Positions 12,101-23,079 are shown, counted from the first letter of the stretch. The stretch: 64,000 nucleotides of DNA from Cristatella mucedo (GCA_009760855.2 WPIO01000016.1:1471001-1535000); one strand, 5' to 3'. Notes: generated by a model from the letters alone, not told the origin. Numbers and translations are program-made.

Positions 12101-14738
12101 ACTTGAGCGAGAGACAACGATTATTTGCATAGCGGTTCGCAGAATGTTGCATACTCTCATCCCTGTCTGTGTGTGTTTGTATTGATACCTGTCGTACGGT
12201 TCAGCATCTGCCTCTCTCCTGACAGGATTCCTCCATCTGCAGAAGAGGTGGATCCCCGAGCAAACGAAATTGCCGAGCCGTCACTACGCCTGGTACCTGT
12301 AATGATTCCCTTGGATCAAGTAAGTTACAGAAAACAAAACAGATCGTTGGCTTGTAGTCAGGGTTTCAGCTCGATCTCGTAGGTCATTCTTGGTTGTGAA
12401 AACTATCAGCTTGGTTCTGTCATTCCTCATGCAGGCTGAGATGGTAGTGGACGAGATAGCCGAGCCAATGGACACATCCGTCGCACCGTCATTGCTCAAC
12501 GTGACACTTCCTGACAACCTGCTCGCTCTGCTTGCCGTGGCTCGTGGTAGCCAACCAATGGAGAACGGCACTGCCCAGCCTCCGATCAACATAGATCAAC
12601 GAGCGCACAATTCTTTAGTGGTAAGTTGGTCGAAATACTGGTGTGTCCTGTAAATGTCGTTGGCATCGGCAACCCAGATCTTTGCAGCTGCTCAATGATG
12701 CAGTAGCCGTTCGTTTTTTTCGGTGGTAGCTGACATAGGAGACAGGCCAGAGGGACAGTAAGAAAAAACGGAGGGCGATGGACGAGAGAGACAGACGATA
12801 CTATTAGTTATAAGAATGTAACATTTTTAGTGCCTAAAGAGAATTTATTTCTAGATTTAGAAAAGCAAATGCATACAAGTTGAGTGAGGTGCTCGTTGTC
12901 CTCCTCGTTAACCACACCAGGGTCGTTTGCTTGAGTCTTACTGCCTGTGTTATGTGCCAGTATAGAGATTCGTTTTTCTTAGTGCTCCACAAATATTTTG
13001 TTTATTCTTTAATTTTATCTATTTTTTGTTTTATTTGCATTTTAGACCCCAGGAATACTTCCGACTCCTCAGCCAGCCTCAGCATTTGAGCCTTACTACA
13101 GCGACAATGGCGTTGCAATGCCGGATCATGATGTTGGTCTCCTTGGTTCCGGTGGTCTGCTTGGCACCGGTGGCCTGCTGGGTGCAGGCAGCCTGCTCGG
13201 TGCTGGTGGACTGCTGGGCAATGGCAGCCTACTGGGCGTCGGTGGACCATCGGGTCCGATGAACGGTCCTATGAACGGTCCGATGAACGGTCCGGTGAGC
13301 CAGCCGAATGGTCTCTTCCGACCGTCACGTGTTGTCGAGGGAAGCATGAACTCGCCACTGCTGCCCTCACCTCCACAGATGGACCATGATCCGATGATTG
13401 GTCATCCACAAGGACCTGGTGGTCGTGGGCCTCGGTTTCAGGGTATGCCGCCACCACCTCCTCGAATGATGCATCACAACGGAATGTTAAGGGGACCGGG
13501 ACCAGGTGAGCAATGCCTGCTGCTGCTGCAGCCTAGTTGTTGTTGCAGCTGTATGCCCCCAGCATTGCTGGGCACCATTGCCCACGGCAACTGGTAGGGG
13601 TTCCATAGTAACCATAGCTTTGGCTACTGCTGGCATGGGTCGTCCTCACTTTCGTCCAGTGGGTTGCCTGCCATGGATTGTCCTGGATAGCTTGTACCTT
13701 GGGTGGTTGTTTGGCTGCTGACATGAAGTGCTTCGATGTGATTTATGCAAGCAGCTTGACACGTGACGACCAGAGACCACGGGTCACTGGTCAAGCATGT
13801 CACAGGTTAAACGTTCTTTCTTTTCACCTCGATCGTCGTGTCATCTTCGATCGTTGTATCCTGGTGGTTCCCTGCTTTGGGCCTGCTAGCCGGCATGGCA
13901 ATCGCTACAGCCTTTGGAATTGTGGCTTAGCATTCTAGCTAATCGCTCGTCCCTCTGAATAGCAGGTGCTGTCTGGTTGCACCTTCTTTTTTGTGTTGAG
14001 CCGTGCCCCCGGGTGCATACTAGCATAACCGTGGGCTACTAGTGACGAAAACTCCAAGCCTTGATGAACCGTCAGACAGTCAGTGCCTGGTTTATTCTTG
14101 CAAAACTGCTTCATACATGGCTTCGTTACTAGGTTAGTCGGTGTGCATAAGCTGTAGCAATCCTATTGGCTCTCAGCGGCATGCCGGCTGGCTGGTGCAG
14201 CCGTGGCTCGCGGTTCCTGTAATCTCTTTGATTGGTGTCATCATTGGCCCATGCAGCTGCAGCTTGACTGACTCTAGCCTCCCGCACATCCACCCAGATA
14301 GTGATCGCATGCTTAATCAGCGATGCCTACTGCCCACTACTCTCAGCTCCTACTTAGGCTGGCTCATCGTGACTGACTCACGTGCCTCCTTGGCAGCATG
14401 CTTCATCGTGCTGAGTGTGCTGGTTTGATCTTTGGGTTTTTCTGGACGTTTCTCTGATTTAAAAAAGTTCCCGTGGTTATCGGGATGACCACCGTAGGCC
14501 TTGCACGTGTGACCGTACTTCAATCCAAAATTGAGCTCCCTGCTGAATTAACTGTCACTATGTGTCATTATCGTAAGAGTCACTTTATACTGCCATTTTA
14601 GGTCCACTGATGCATGGTGCACCTCCTGGTGGATTTCGAGTTCAGGGTGGCAAGCCTGTCGTCTGTCGTCACTTTGTCAAAGGCAGTTGCAGGTATGGCC
14701 TCAGCTGTCAGTTCTTCCATCCGGGGGTGCACAATTAA
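2260..14738 (+). CDS. PPP1R10: PNUTS orthologue (protein phosphatase 1 regulatory subunit 10), 5' end not seen
   Basis: Nuclear PP1-targeting subunit. In known animals it holds PP1 in a complex with WDR82 and TOX4 that acts on the RNA polymerase II C-terminal domain in transcription termination. Exons read from the sequence: 2260-2373, 7401-7719, 7974-8083, 9737-9936, 10084-10372, 10560-10708, 10861-10991, 12226-12319, 12435-12620, 13046-13505, 14602-14738. All ten introns are GT-AG and the reading phase is kept across every junction, giving about 729 codons and a TAA stop. Family marks in order: the end of an LW/TFIIS-N helical domain, [17 protein letters not shown] followed by a basic KKKRK run, the KQVTW PP1-binding motif with [17 protein letters not shown], a Gly/Leu/Pro-rich linker, and a CCCH zinc finger. 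The start codon and first exons are not recognised and probably lie left of base 1. Exon ends are my calls and were not checked against transcripts. Confidence 0.92.
2380..2860. other. CpG-rich segment inside the first visible PNUTS intron
   Basis: Dense in CG dinucleotides and GCC/GCG triplets, unlike the flanking DNA. It keeps frames open by composition alone. It could be an internal CpG-island-like promoter or an unrecognised exon; I see no domain in any frame. Confidence 0.4.
2861..4910. other. PNUTS intron sequence, nothing recognised
   Basis: Part of the 5-kb intron between exons 2260-2373 and 7401-7719. There are no long coding frames, no LINE-A or LINE-B homology that I can see, and no RNA gene. 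A short GT-rich run sits near 3557-3578. Confidence 0.5.
4911..4968. repeat. (TG)n microsatellite with GC interruptions
   Basis: A run of TG/TGCG dinucleotides. The overlapping Cys-Val and Thr-His frames are repeat artefacts. Confidence 0.95.
5480..5806. repeat. 16-bp GT-rich minisatellite
   Basis: The core, about 5541-5720, repeats the 16-base unit TGTGTGTGCGTGCATG about eleven times almost perfectly, with degenerate GT/GC repeats on both sides. It is alternating purine-pyrimidine DNA, the class that can adopt Z-form. Open frames in several registers are artefacts of a 16-base period with few stop-forming triplets. Confidence 0.95.
5810..7320. other. PNUTS intron sequence, nothing recognised
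   Basis: Remaining part of the large intron. A short (CT)n run lies at about 7111-7127. No coding exon is supported here by both splice sites and family similarity. Confidence 0.45.
7329..7374. repeat. Perfect 23-bp tandem duplication
   Basis: A 23-bp unit that includes GAGTGCTCTCCCCCTGCAT occurs at 7329-7351 and again immediately at 7352-7374. It lies about 25 bp upstream of the acceptor of the exon starting at 7401, so it overlaps the likely branch-point region. Confidence 0.95.
7401..7719 (+). other. PPP1R10: PNUTS exon with the SKFRSTGLE motif
   Basis: Acceptor CCTTTTGCAG, donor CCCGT/GTAAGT. It encodes a Ser/Ala/Gly-rich disordered stretch and then [19 protein letters not shown]. The KFRSTGLE core is a PNUTS signature. 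The exon ends with IKRP, and the following exon supplies PLSQ, in phase. Confidence 0.88.
8096..8250 (+). mobile_element. tRNA-derived SINE with a LINE-A-like tail
   Basis: An A-box-like TTGGCCCAGTGGTTACGG and a B-box-like GGTCGTGGGCTCTAGCC mark a tRNA-like head. After a short linker (GTGGCATGTGTGAAG) comes a tail, CCTGAATAGAGATTAAG then TTCTCTTAGGGC, which is a diverged version of the LINE-A 3' end, and a TAATAATAA terminus. Relatives lie near 16.5, 17.0 and 19.75 kb. It sits in the PNUTS intron just after exon 7974-8083. Confidence 0.75.
8243..8362 (-). mobile_element. LINE-A 3' end, short copy
   Basis: A minus-strand copy: ATAATAATAAC, then the GATAAAGCGCCCTCAGAGAA stem-loop tail and about 60 bp more. 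It abuts the SINE tail in opposite orientation, so the two tails form an inverted pair. Confidence 0.8.
8365..9125 (-). mobile_element. LINE-A 3' fragment with a LINE-B piece inside
   Basis: The minus-strand LINE-A tail starts at the (ATA)n run near 8370 and continues through the 3'UTR-like GACATGCACAGGGTCAGC region. At about 8795-8960 the sequence switches to a LINE-B 3' piece (CCGTCTGTAACTCC, then the TCGCTAGCCAACAGGCTTC region). LINE-A coding remnants resume to about 9125. This shows LINE-B inserting into, or recombining with, an older LINE-A. Confidence 0.7.
9135..9215. repeat. (TA)n microsatellite
   Basis: Alternating TATA with occasional G or TTT, about 80 bp. It separates LINE-A debris from a GC-rich stretch. 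Confidence 0.95.
9230..9736. other. GC-rich intron segment with overlapping open frames, unidentified
   Basis: Composition changes sharply after the TA repeat. Several overlapping frames of 60-120 codons are open on both strands, but none shows a recognisable domain, and two strands open at once suggests a composition effect. It may be part of an unrecognised mobile element. The following acceptor CGATAG at 9731-9736 belongs to PNUTS. Confidence 0.35.
9737..9936 (+). other. PPP1R10: PNUTS exon with FMDALTVP and a basic cluster
   Basis: Opening the exon at 9737 makes the split codon A/GT = Ser and gives [17 protein letters not shown] followed by [14 protein letters not shown] proteins have a FLDAL motif followed by a lysine run at this point. 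A later AG at 9748-9749 would break the phase, which decided the acceptor. The donor is CCTAGC/GTGAGT. Confidence 0.85.
10084..10372 (+). other. PPP1R10: PNUTS exon with the PP1-binding RVxF-type motif
   Basis: Acceptor TTCTTTTAG, donor GCGAG/GTTCGT. After an acidic Ser/Ala-rich disordered stretch it encodes [19 protein letters not shown] and then [14 protein letters not shown] is the RVxF-class docking motif (K-x-V-T-W) for the PP1 catalytic subunit, and the residues after it match the known extended PP1 contact region. This is the strongest single identifier of the gene. Confidence 0.95.
10992..12225. other. PNUTS intron, nothing recognised
   Basis: A 1.2-kb intron between two phase-matched exons. 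Short frames occur on both strands, with no domain and no repeat-family similarity. Confidence 0.6.
13046..13505 (+). other. PPP1R10: PNUTS exon with Gly/Leu repeats
   Basis: It encodes a long low-complexity linker: tandem LLGxGG/LLGxGS units (about seven, codons near 13130-13250), then three or four MNGP repeats, then Pro/Met-rich sequence. Vertebrate PNUTS also has a Gly/Pro-rich, RGG-like C-terminal half, but the LLGxG tandem is different in kind. The same DNA is open in other frames because of the repeat. Donor ACCAG/GTGAGC. Confidence 0.85.
13506..14601. other. Last PNUTS intron, nothing recognised
   Basis: About 1.1 kb with no supported exon or repeat. The downstream acceptor is GCCATTTTAG. 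Confidence 0.6.
14602..14738 (+). other. PPP1R10: PNUTS last exon: CCCH zinc finger and stop
   Basis: It encodes [20 protein letters not shown], then QFFHPGVHN and TAA. The spacing is C-x7-C-x5-C-x3-H, a CCCH finger as at the C terminus of PNUTS in other animals. Confidence 0.95.
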
Positions 14739-16485
14739 GATGGAGCTTGTCGCTTGTGGAGCCGACGAGCGTTTGAAGACTTGATCTCATTAGTCACAGC
14801 ATGGACACGGAGAAGAAAATCGTCTGCTGATGAAAACTTTGAACTATAGAGCAAATGTCCAATTACTGCTTTTATTCATTCAAATGTAGATCTGTGCGAT
14901 GCATTACCCTTTTGGTGGTAATCTTCAACTGTTTCCCAAAGTTTGCCTCTGTGAGCTGCCTCGCTTGCATTGCACGAGTGTTAGCGAGTGCACTTAATCC
15001 TGAAATGAGGATCTACCCATCCAGATTGACTCGGTGCATCGGGCTATCAGCTCATACCGATTTTTGGAACGGCTCAAGTCTACAGATACTGTTGCTCAGG
15101 TATGTGCTGATCATCCAACCAGCACGGTTCTCTCTGGTTCAGCTGTGTCATGAACATGTCAAAGAGCTCGTAGTACTTGTACATGCAAACGTTTGGTCGT
15201 GCCGTACTTGCATCGTGTTATCGATGCACGGCATGCCCTTCCTGTGCATTAATGTATATATATTTTTAAATGGCATGAAATGGTGGGTTGCTCACCAGAA
15301 CGAATATTTATTTGTAAGTAATGATGGTCAGTGTGTACAGATGCCAGCTCCAGTAGTGGTATTAGTTGTTGAATTAAATTAATCCCAATGTAACCGATGT
15401 TGTTTTCATATTTTTTCTGGTTATCACAAGCTCACTCAAAGCGATTTCGTCAGTGGAAGCTAGTTAAATGCAGGAACGTGCGAAGGAAAAATGCTGCCTG
15501 TTGGTTTTTCAGTGAATCTGCCTGTGCTGGTAGTAACCAGAACCAATCGACCGAACTGGGTCGCAGCCGTATCGCGAATGCTATTCGAGGTCGCTGTTCA
15601 TCGCAGACTCGATTGGTGGTAGATTATGTCTGGCTCTAGGAGCCAATTAGGTATTCTTGATGTGCGAACCCGTTGATGCTTCGTCAGCAACTGTTGCCTA
15701 GTTTGCCATCGGGAGAAAGTTAAAACCTGACATCGTGGTGAGAATAGCTAATCGCAGCAGATTGACATCGGTAGTAGCACACTCAACCATTATTGGATAC
15801 ACTGCCTCTTAGCTGGCAGTTGCCGACGTTTGGTTATTCTGTATATTCGTGGCTTTAAAATGAAGCAATGTTACAAATCTGGAAGAATTGGTTGGAACAT
15901 GTGACGACGAATGCCACTGAAGTTGTGTAGTCGGTAGTAAGTACTTAAGACAAATTAAATGAGATCATAGGCCTGAAGTATTGATGCGCGTGAAGAGAGG
16001 CCATATTCGGATGTTAGTGGGGCCACAAGTAACGTCTCAGAAGTGACGTCTTTAGCTACAAAATTATGGGTTCCATCGGCTGGAGAAATATAGGCATAGT
16101 TACGATTAATATACGCCTGTATACTGTCTACGTGTATCTACAGTATATGTATAACTAAATTGCCTTTATTTGGTATCCCATCTAGCATCCTATCCCTATC
16201 AACCTAAGTGCTTCCAATCCAACTGTCTTCGAATGCAGGCAGTAGCTACTTTCGTAGTAGCATAAGATTTTTGAAAGCTCGGAAGATCTTACTTGCTACG
16301 TACTGAATTCCTCGGGTGCCTGGACATCTGAAGCCTGGGAAAGCTCCCAATTTTCGGAACGATGGGCTGCACTATGGTTTTTTCCTCATTTCGCCCGTAG
16401 CTATCCCATCGGCAAACAGGTCGTAGTCCGGAGGCTAGCAACTGTGTTATATTTTTATATGTTATAGCACCTAAAGAGAACTGAA
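14739..16485. other. PNUTS 3' flank / intergenic
   Basis: The 3'UTR probably starts here. I see no canonical AATAAA just after the stop; ATTAAA-type hexamers occur near 15375 and 15955. A 175-codon frame at 14855-15382 has no recognisable features. No repeat family was recognised. Confidence 0.4.
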
Positions 16486-16588
16486 AAAACTACCCAGGCG
16501 CTTCGTGTATGTCTCGGGGCTCGAGCCCAAGTCCGAGGTCGTAGAAGTGAGCACCGTGGCCTCGGTCGTTAAAGGCGACCACCTTGTA
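16486..16588 (-). mobile_element. tRNA-derived SINE (same family as 8.1 kb)
   Basis: On the minus strand: GAGGCCACGGTGCTCAC, then the B-box-like GGGCTCGAGCCCCGAG, then GAAGCGCCTGGGTAG and an AGTTCTCTTTAGGTGC tail. Head and tail match the SINE at 8096-8250. It directly abuts the LINE-B copy that follows. Confidence 0.65.
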
Positions 16589-17006
16589 ATGTATCTCCGT
16601 CTGTAACTCCACAAAGTCATAAAGACCATTTGGGTGGCACTCACAGCCTAAGCGGCTTTCGGTACGCATTCGGTAGCTAAGAGACTTCGTCTCACGAAAC
16701 AAAGAGAAAGTGGGAAGCATAGCAGAGTCAGGAGAGCAGTTGAGGTAGTGAGTAGCACATAAGTAGCAGCTCAGGACCGCTGAAAAGGATGTGCCATAGT
16801 CGGCAGTAGGAGTCATTGTCGTTTCGTAAGAATTGTGGAAGCGAGCTCCATAGTCAAGGACCTGCAGAGCTAAAGCTTCTGTCGCCAACGGTCTTTAAGC
16901 GGAGGAATGGGACGGCTAATTTATTGTCCACACTGGACCTGAGGGCGCGAACAGGCTGAAACTGATGTAGCAGTTCAGCTAGGTACGAAGGAGCCAAGCC
17001 GTGGCC
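16589..17006 (-). mobile_element. LINE-B 3' fragment
   Basis: Minus-strand C-terminal RT tail with NKLAVPFLRLKTVGDRSFS and related pieces. The 3' end is at the left (TGTATCTCCGTCTG). A short piece of SINE head (GGTTTGGCCCAGGGGTTAAG, minus strand) follows at about 17007-17035, so the LINE copy is bracketed by two SINE pieces. Confidence 0.8.
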
Positions 17007-17035
17007 GGCCTTAACCCCTGGGCCAAACCAGGGTG

Positions 17036-17515
17036 GCGACATCCTTGAGCTCGATGCCATTTGTCCCTAACCAGAGCGGGAGTATTTGTAGTGCACGTGC
17101 AGGCGATAGACGCTTAAAGGGTTTACTCCTTTCGCAAAAAAGCTTACGTGTCACAAAAATGCACTTCACCTGGAAATGAAGCGGCGGCCGAAGCAGCGCC
17201 GTACATCCCATCTGACAGGATGTGCTGACGTCCGACGGCACACTGGGAGAGCACGTGATGCGGGGAAGGGGCGCGAGAGCAGGTTGCACGCCATGCACAT
17301 CCTCTCTAGCCGCCCGCCCGACACCGGAATAGCCCGCGTTGCCGGCTCCCGGGTGGCCACCTTCAGTGAGTCCGGGCCAAAAGAGCCGCTCGTGAGGCGG
17401 CATCGGGCGCAGAGCTGGAGTTCGGGGGGGGGGCCGCTTCGAGGTATATCGTTCGAGCAATGGAGGGGGGGGGCAGCAAACACTTTCCTAGATGAAATCT
17501 GCTGAAATAAAAATA
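17036..17515. other. GC-rich unique stretch with overlapping open frames, unidentified
   Basis: Frames of 105-149 codons are open on both strands at once and include runs of G (near 17426 and 17465). I recognise no domain, and the pattern is what GC-rich composition produces. A decayed exon or mobile element is possible. Confidence 0.3.
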
Positions 17516-18005
17516 AAAATGTACTGGGCGCGAGTGAAAGGTCGGTTGAGAGCCGGGATATAATTTTTTAAGGAAGCGTTCAGTTTTTAGAGGCGTGGCA
17601 AGTAATTATCCCTATGCAGCTTTCAATTTGCGTCCCTAGTTAGTGTTATGTTTTAATTGCCTATGCCCTAGAAATATAAAAATCCCTAAAAACTTTGCTT
17701 TTGTAACCTGGGCAGTAATTATGAACTTAAACATAATTCATTTCAATGCTCTCGACTTGTTGCTATACCGCAAATCTATACGTAATACACCATAGTTTTT
17801 TCGTTATGCAGTCTTTAGTAACGACGTTCAGTATATCCATATGAAAGCACTCACTCACCGAGTAAGTCTATCCATGTTCTCCTTTAATCTGTCATGATGA
17901 ATTCGAGGAAATGGGATTCTGAGGGACATATCCCATTTTTTCATAGTTCTTAATAAGTTTAGAGTGTAGGTAAAGTGTCGAGAAAGAGGCTAGTTCTACT
18001 GGGGC
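17516..18005. other. AT-rich intergenic sequence, nothing recognised
   Basis: No open frame of note and no repeat-family match seen. Confidence 0.6.
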
Positions 18006-18625
18006 GCTATATGTAATGTTATGTAATGTATCTCCGTCTGTAACTCCACAAAGCCATAAAGACTATGTGGGTACTACGCAGGAGAGTTTTGTATAGCGCA
18101 CTCACAGCGTAAGCGGCTTTCGGCACGCATTCGGTAGCCAACAGACTTCGTCTCATGCAACAAAGAGAAAGTGGGAAGCATTGAGTCAGGAGAGCAGTTG
18201 AGGTAGTGAGTAGCATGGAAGTAGCAGCTCAGGACCGCTGAAAAGGATGAGCCATAGTCGGTAGCAGAAGAATAGTAGTCGTTGCGTAAGAATTGTGGAA
18301 GGGAGTTCCATAGTCTAGGACCTGCAGAGCTAAAGCTTCTGTCGCCAACGGTCTTCAAGCGGAGGAATGGGACGGCTAATTTATGGTCCACACAGGACCC
18401 GAGGAGGCTAAAACTGGTGCAGCAGTTCAACTAGATACGAAGGAGCCAAGCCGTGGCAGGCCTTGGGTCAGCGTAAGAACTTTGCTCTGTACCCGTTGCT
18501 CAACCGGCATCCATCCTAGCTCTTTCAGCAAAGGAGACACGTGCTCAAACCTCTGGGACTTGAAGACTAGAAGACTAGCCTTGCCTGTGTCAACATCGGT
18601 GTAGTCCTCTCTCTGGGGTTGTACA
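18006..18625 (-). mobile_element. LINE-B 3' fragment, longer copy
   Basis: Minus-strand tail from TAATGTATCTCCGTC to the NKLAVPFL region. It continues upstream into the part that other copies show as QRIQSKVLTLTHKARHG, here reaching about 18625. Confidence 0.8.
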
Positions 18626-19738
18626 GAGTGAGGCGCGTGGAGAGACGACAGGTACTAATTCCCTTTAGGAAGCAGCAGGCTTTGAGGCTCCTAGGTGAAC
18701 TGTCTATGAAAAGGCTTTATCCATTCGGGTTACCGGTGATGTCTGTGGCCTCAAAATGGACCATCCCATTGTCACCGAGCCATAACATCTACCGACTGCA
18801 GAAATTGAAAAACTGGGCGACACATGCTCTCATCTATTTCTGTGACACTGTCTTCCAGCAAGTTTCAACCCTTGAGCCTAGAAGCCAATGGCTCAATATT
18901 GGGCTTGGTAAGACCCAAGCTCTCTGATCGTATCGTCGAGGTCTTTCTGGTTGAAGCACGCGTTCCCACCAGCTGCATTGTCGGTTTAATTGGAATCTGA
19001 GTTGGTAATATATTCCTCGCTGTCTGGCTTGCTGCTCTCTCCTGAAGATGGCTGATGCGTCTTGGGACGCGGAGCTCAGGCTGGCGCGTTACCACGGCGA
19101 CGGATGAAGGGAATGTGCGGACGCTCGACGGAAGGGGCGCTCTTGCCAGTTCGATGCTTGGAAGGGTCCACGATTCAGAAGTAGCAGGTGCTTGACTGCT
19201 CAGTCCGTTTCCGCCAATTCTCGGGATGGTAAATTTGGTGTCCTGAACTGGCCTTAAAATAGCGGATACTCTGTTAATTAAAAAAAATATAAATTTCACA
19301 CATTACCGAATATTGTGCATGAAACTCCATCTAGAGAGCAGCACTTGTTCACCTTACCGTCAGAAGTTCTCTTGCAGAGTGCGAAATGAGGTGCCCAGGG
19401 CGTGCCTTGATCACCCCCTACTGGCATGCCGATTTATGCATTCTAGGCCTCACTCATCTAGACAGACGCTTTCACTGAGCACTTTTCACTGAGTACTTAT
19501 TACTAAGTAATTTTTTGCTATTTGTCTCAATAAGTTTTCCCCACGCTTAAAAAATGCATCTGCTGGGTGCTAGCAACCTCTTGGCGCCAATCAAATGTAC
19601 AATATATGGATATTAGCTATTCTCTTACTCTGCAACAACAGTAACTAACTTGTTCGCTCATGACACCTGCACTATTACACTTCTATGGATACTACTCTAT
19701 AGTGTTATGCCCGTCTAATCCTTATTAATTGATGCGCT
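18626..19738. other. Intergenic, nothing recognised
   Basis: Frames of 102 and 144 codons on opposite strands (18619-18927 and 18865-19299) have no recognisable domain. It may be an upstream portion of the same retroposon, which I cannot confirm. Confidence 0.4.
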
Positions 19739-19834
19739 TCACACATGCCACGGGGCTCAAGCCCGCGACCTCGGCCAGACCTGGGTCGGGCGAGCACCTT
19801 AACCACTGGGCCAAACCAGAGGTGACATGCATTG
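19739..19834 (-). mobile_element. tRNA-derived SINE head
   Basis: Minus strand: TTGGCCCAGTGGTTAAGGTG (A box), then GGTCGCGGGCTTGAGCCCC (B box), then GTGGCATGTGTGAAGCGC. It is very close to the element at 8096. LINE-A 3'UTR sequence (19835-20055) follows directly. Confidence 0.75.
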
Positions 19835-20055
19835 GGTCAACACATAAATATGGTTAGTGATAGCATGCGAAGTGTGAGCACGCTTAAGCACACAGGGATT
19901 AATAACGAGAAAAATAATAATAGGAATACAAATACATTTGATATAGAGCCCTCAGAGAACTCAATCTCTTTTCAGCAGCATTTGCCAAAAAGGAAGCACG
20001 AACGTATGCTGTGATCAAAAGGTGCGTTTTAGCTTCTTTTTAAATAAAGCGTTTC
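19835..20055 (-). mobile_element. LINE-A 3' fragment
   Basis: Minus-strand pieces of the LINE-A 3' region out of normal order: the GGGTCAACACATAAATATGG part comes first, then GAGCCCTCAGAGAACTCAAT. It is either rearranged or two small insertions. Confidence 0.6.
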
Positions 20056-21515
20056 TATTGCATGGCAGTAGCAAATATATTATTTTACCGCATGGTGTAC
20101 ACCTTGGAACTCATCAAGGACTCTGCTGAACAATCCGAATCTCGGCTTTACATCGGCCACGCCCCTATCCTGTATCGGCTTCTCACCCACGAAACTAAGG
20201 TCGCTGCGGACCAGTTCCAGTCTACTTCAGCTGCACGCGATGCTGGATTATGAAAGATGGCTATTCAGAAGCCCTTAATGTGAGACATCTGCAAGACTGA
20301 ATCAAAATCGACCGCATTTAAAGGGGAACTTCTGAGTTGTTGGGAGCTATGCCCCCCACCCTATGAGATATTATCTCCCCTGACAGCACATTCATGGATA
20401 TTTCTCGAACAACTAATCCAATGATCGGCATGCAAATTTGCACAGACAATGAGGGTAACATAAGCGATCTTTTAGTGTAACTATAGCTGTCACGTTGACC
20501 TAATGACCTGCAGGGGTCAAGGTCGCGTTTTTCACATGTTTTCAAGCAAACATGGCCATCTTGCACGATCGGCAGATTCAAAATCATGCATTGTAAAAAT
20601 ATGCCAAACCCTTCAAAAGACGCAGAATACTTAGTGCTATATTATTAAATACTAAGAAGAAAATGAAAAAAATAATTACATGTCAAACTTTAAAAGACAT
20701 CAACAATATGTAGTTCAAGTAAATACAAAGGCATATATAGATATACTTACTTAGACCAGAATCGTAGGAGTATTATTGTGAAAACTGCCGTATTTACACA
20801 ATTTTTGTGCAAATTTCCCCGCTTACATCTGAATTCAACTCGGGCGCAATTTTTTTCTATAAATGACGTGAGCGTTCGTCCTGTTTGGGCTAGCATTCAG
20901 TTCCAACAAGCAGGGTGCAATAAATATCAGCCGTGCAACAAATACGGCTTAAGATGGCATCTACCCCGAGCAAGCGCAGTGACGGCCTTTCCGTTAGCTT
21001 TGCCGGTTACTTTAGCGGACGCTAGCCTGGTAGAGACCGCTTCGCTACACTCATTTGCGTCGGGCCGACACCACGCCGGCCGCAGCGACGAGCGGCCGCA
21101 TGATTTCAGCTTCGCGAACTTTCGCGCGCGCTCGGTAGCTCGGTGAATAGCCGCTACCTCGAGCCTCCCCTTCTCCCTCGAACCTGCCCTCCTTCCCTGC
21201 GGGACGCACGGGTGACGACGCGGGCGGCAGACGGCTTTACTCCGCAAAGTGCAGAGCCGAAAGTCCGGGCTTCGACGTAAAACGCTCGCGAAATGCCGCG
21301 GCGGCGGCCAAACTCCGCGTCAGGCCGTCCGTCAGCGAAGCGGTTCTCTCGGCTCTTGCCGCCACAGTGTTTTCTTCTGTTGTTCAAGGCCATCTACTGG
21401 GTTGGAGAAAGTTGAACAATTGAACCCGGACCGGTTGCCGCACCGGTTGCCAAACATCCAAATCGCTCTCCGATCGCGACAATGGCGCTCAAGAGAGCGA
21501 GAAAGAGAGAAAGTA
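20056..21515. other. Intergenic; GC-rich from about 20940
   Basis: The first half is AT-rich and featureless. The second half (20940-21360) is CpG-rich, with frames of 79-122 codons open on several strands and no recognisable domain. A promoter-type CpG island is possible. Confidence 0.4.
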
Positions 21516-21960
21516 TGTATGTATGTACCTCCATCTGTAACTCATCAAAGCCATAAAGACTATGTGGGTACTACGCAGGAGAGTTTTGTATAGCGCACTC
21601 ACAGCCTACGTGGTTTTCGGTACGCATTCGGTAGCCAACAGACTTCGTCTCATGCAACAAAGAGAAAGTGGGAAGCATTGAGTCAGGAGAGCAGTTGAGG
21701 TAGTGAGTAGCATGGAAGTAGCAGCTCAGGACCTCTGAAAAGGATGAGCCATAGTCGGCAGCAGGAGAGTAGTTGTCGTTGCGTAAGAATTGTGGAAGCG
21801 AGTTCCACAGTCTAGGACCTGCAGAGCTAAAGCTTCTGTCGCCAACGGTCTTTAAGCGGAGGAATGGAACGGCTAATTTATTGTCCACACAAGACCTGAG
21901 GGCGCGAACAGGCTGAAACTGGTGCAGTAGTTCAGCTAGGTACGGAGGAGCCAAGCTGTG
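21516..21960 (-). mobile_element. LINE-B 3' fragment
   Basis: A minus-strand copy with NKLAVPFLRLKTVGDRSFS and the CATAAAGACTATGTGGGTAC 3' end. Its upstream end runs straight into the GA microsatellite, so the open frame appears fused to Ser-Leu repeats. Confidence 0.85.
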
Positions 21961-22199
<239 letters not shown>

Positions 22200-22312
22200 A
22201 TAGCACGTCGCCGCGTGCCTCGATCAGCAGCGCCGACCTCGGCAGCGAGCGGCGGCGGCGTCGCGCTTAAAGACGCCGCCGCCGGCACCGGCGCGCGAAG
22301 CACTCCGACATC

Positions 22313-22408
22313 ATGGCGGCGCACTCAATCTCCGATGGGGCTCGAAGACGAACGAACGAAGAGCTGTGCGCCGGCGCCATGAGCGGCGGCGGGGGTGGCT
22401 CGCTTCCT

Positions 22409-22452
<44 letters not shown>

Positions 22453-23079
22453 TGCCGCCGCCGCCCCCGTCGCCACCGGAGCAGAAGCCGCCGACATACA
22501 AGACGGCGCTATCGAGTCGGTGCGCAAGGACAACGCGGATGCGTGCGACAAGTTCGAGAAGCTTCTCGCCGAGCAGCGCGCCAGGATCGCCGAGCTGCAG
22601 GCGAGACTGCGCGCCGCCGCCGAGCGGCTCGAGCGCCAGCGCGCGCTCGGCGCGCGGCGCGAGAGCGCGCTGCGCGCCATCTTCGAGGAGGAGCTGCAGC
22701 AGATCGACGAGGACTACCGGAGAGCGTACCGCGGCGCCCTCGTCTTCGAGCAGAGGGAGGCGCTTCTCCTGGCGGCGCCGCTGCACCGACCCGCCGCCGC
22801 CGCCGCCGCTGCCGCTGAGCCGCCGCTCGGCCTCGGTCGCTGGGTCGCCGGGCGAGCGCCGGCGCAGGCTCGCGGCCAGCCGCGAGAGGCCTCGGCGACG
22901 CGGCTGGCGACCAAGGCGGTGCAAGTGACGTGGACGTACGCGTCGCGCAGGCACGCTGGCACCAACACCGACCGCGGCGGCGGCGCCGCCGCCGCGACGG
23001 CGTCGGACGAAGCCGCCGCAGACAGCGGCGCGCGCGGCCGCACTGAAACGGCCGCAAAAGCTGACTGCGGCTGCGGCGG

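Noticed and set aside
17166-17505. Opposed frames of 105-149 codons as a gene
   Set aside because: They are open on both strands in GC-rich DNA, with no domain or splice support.
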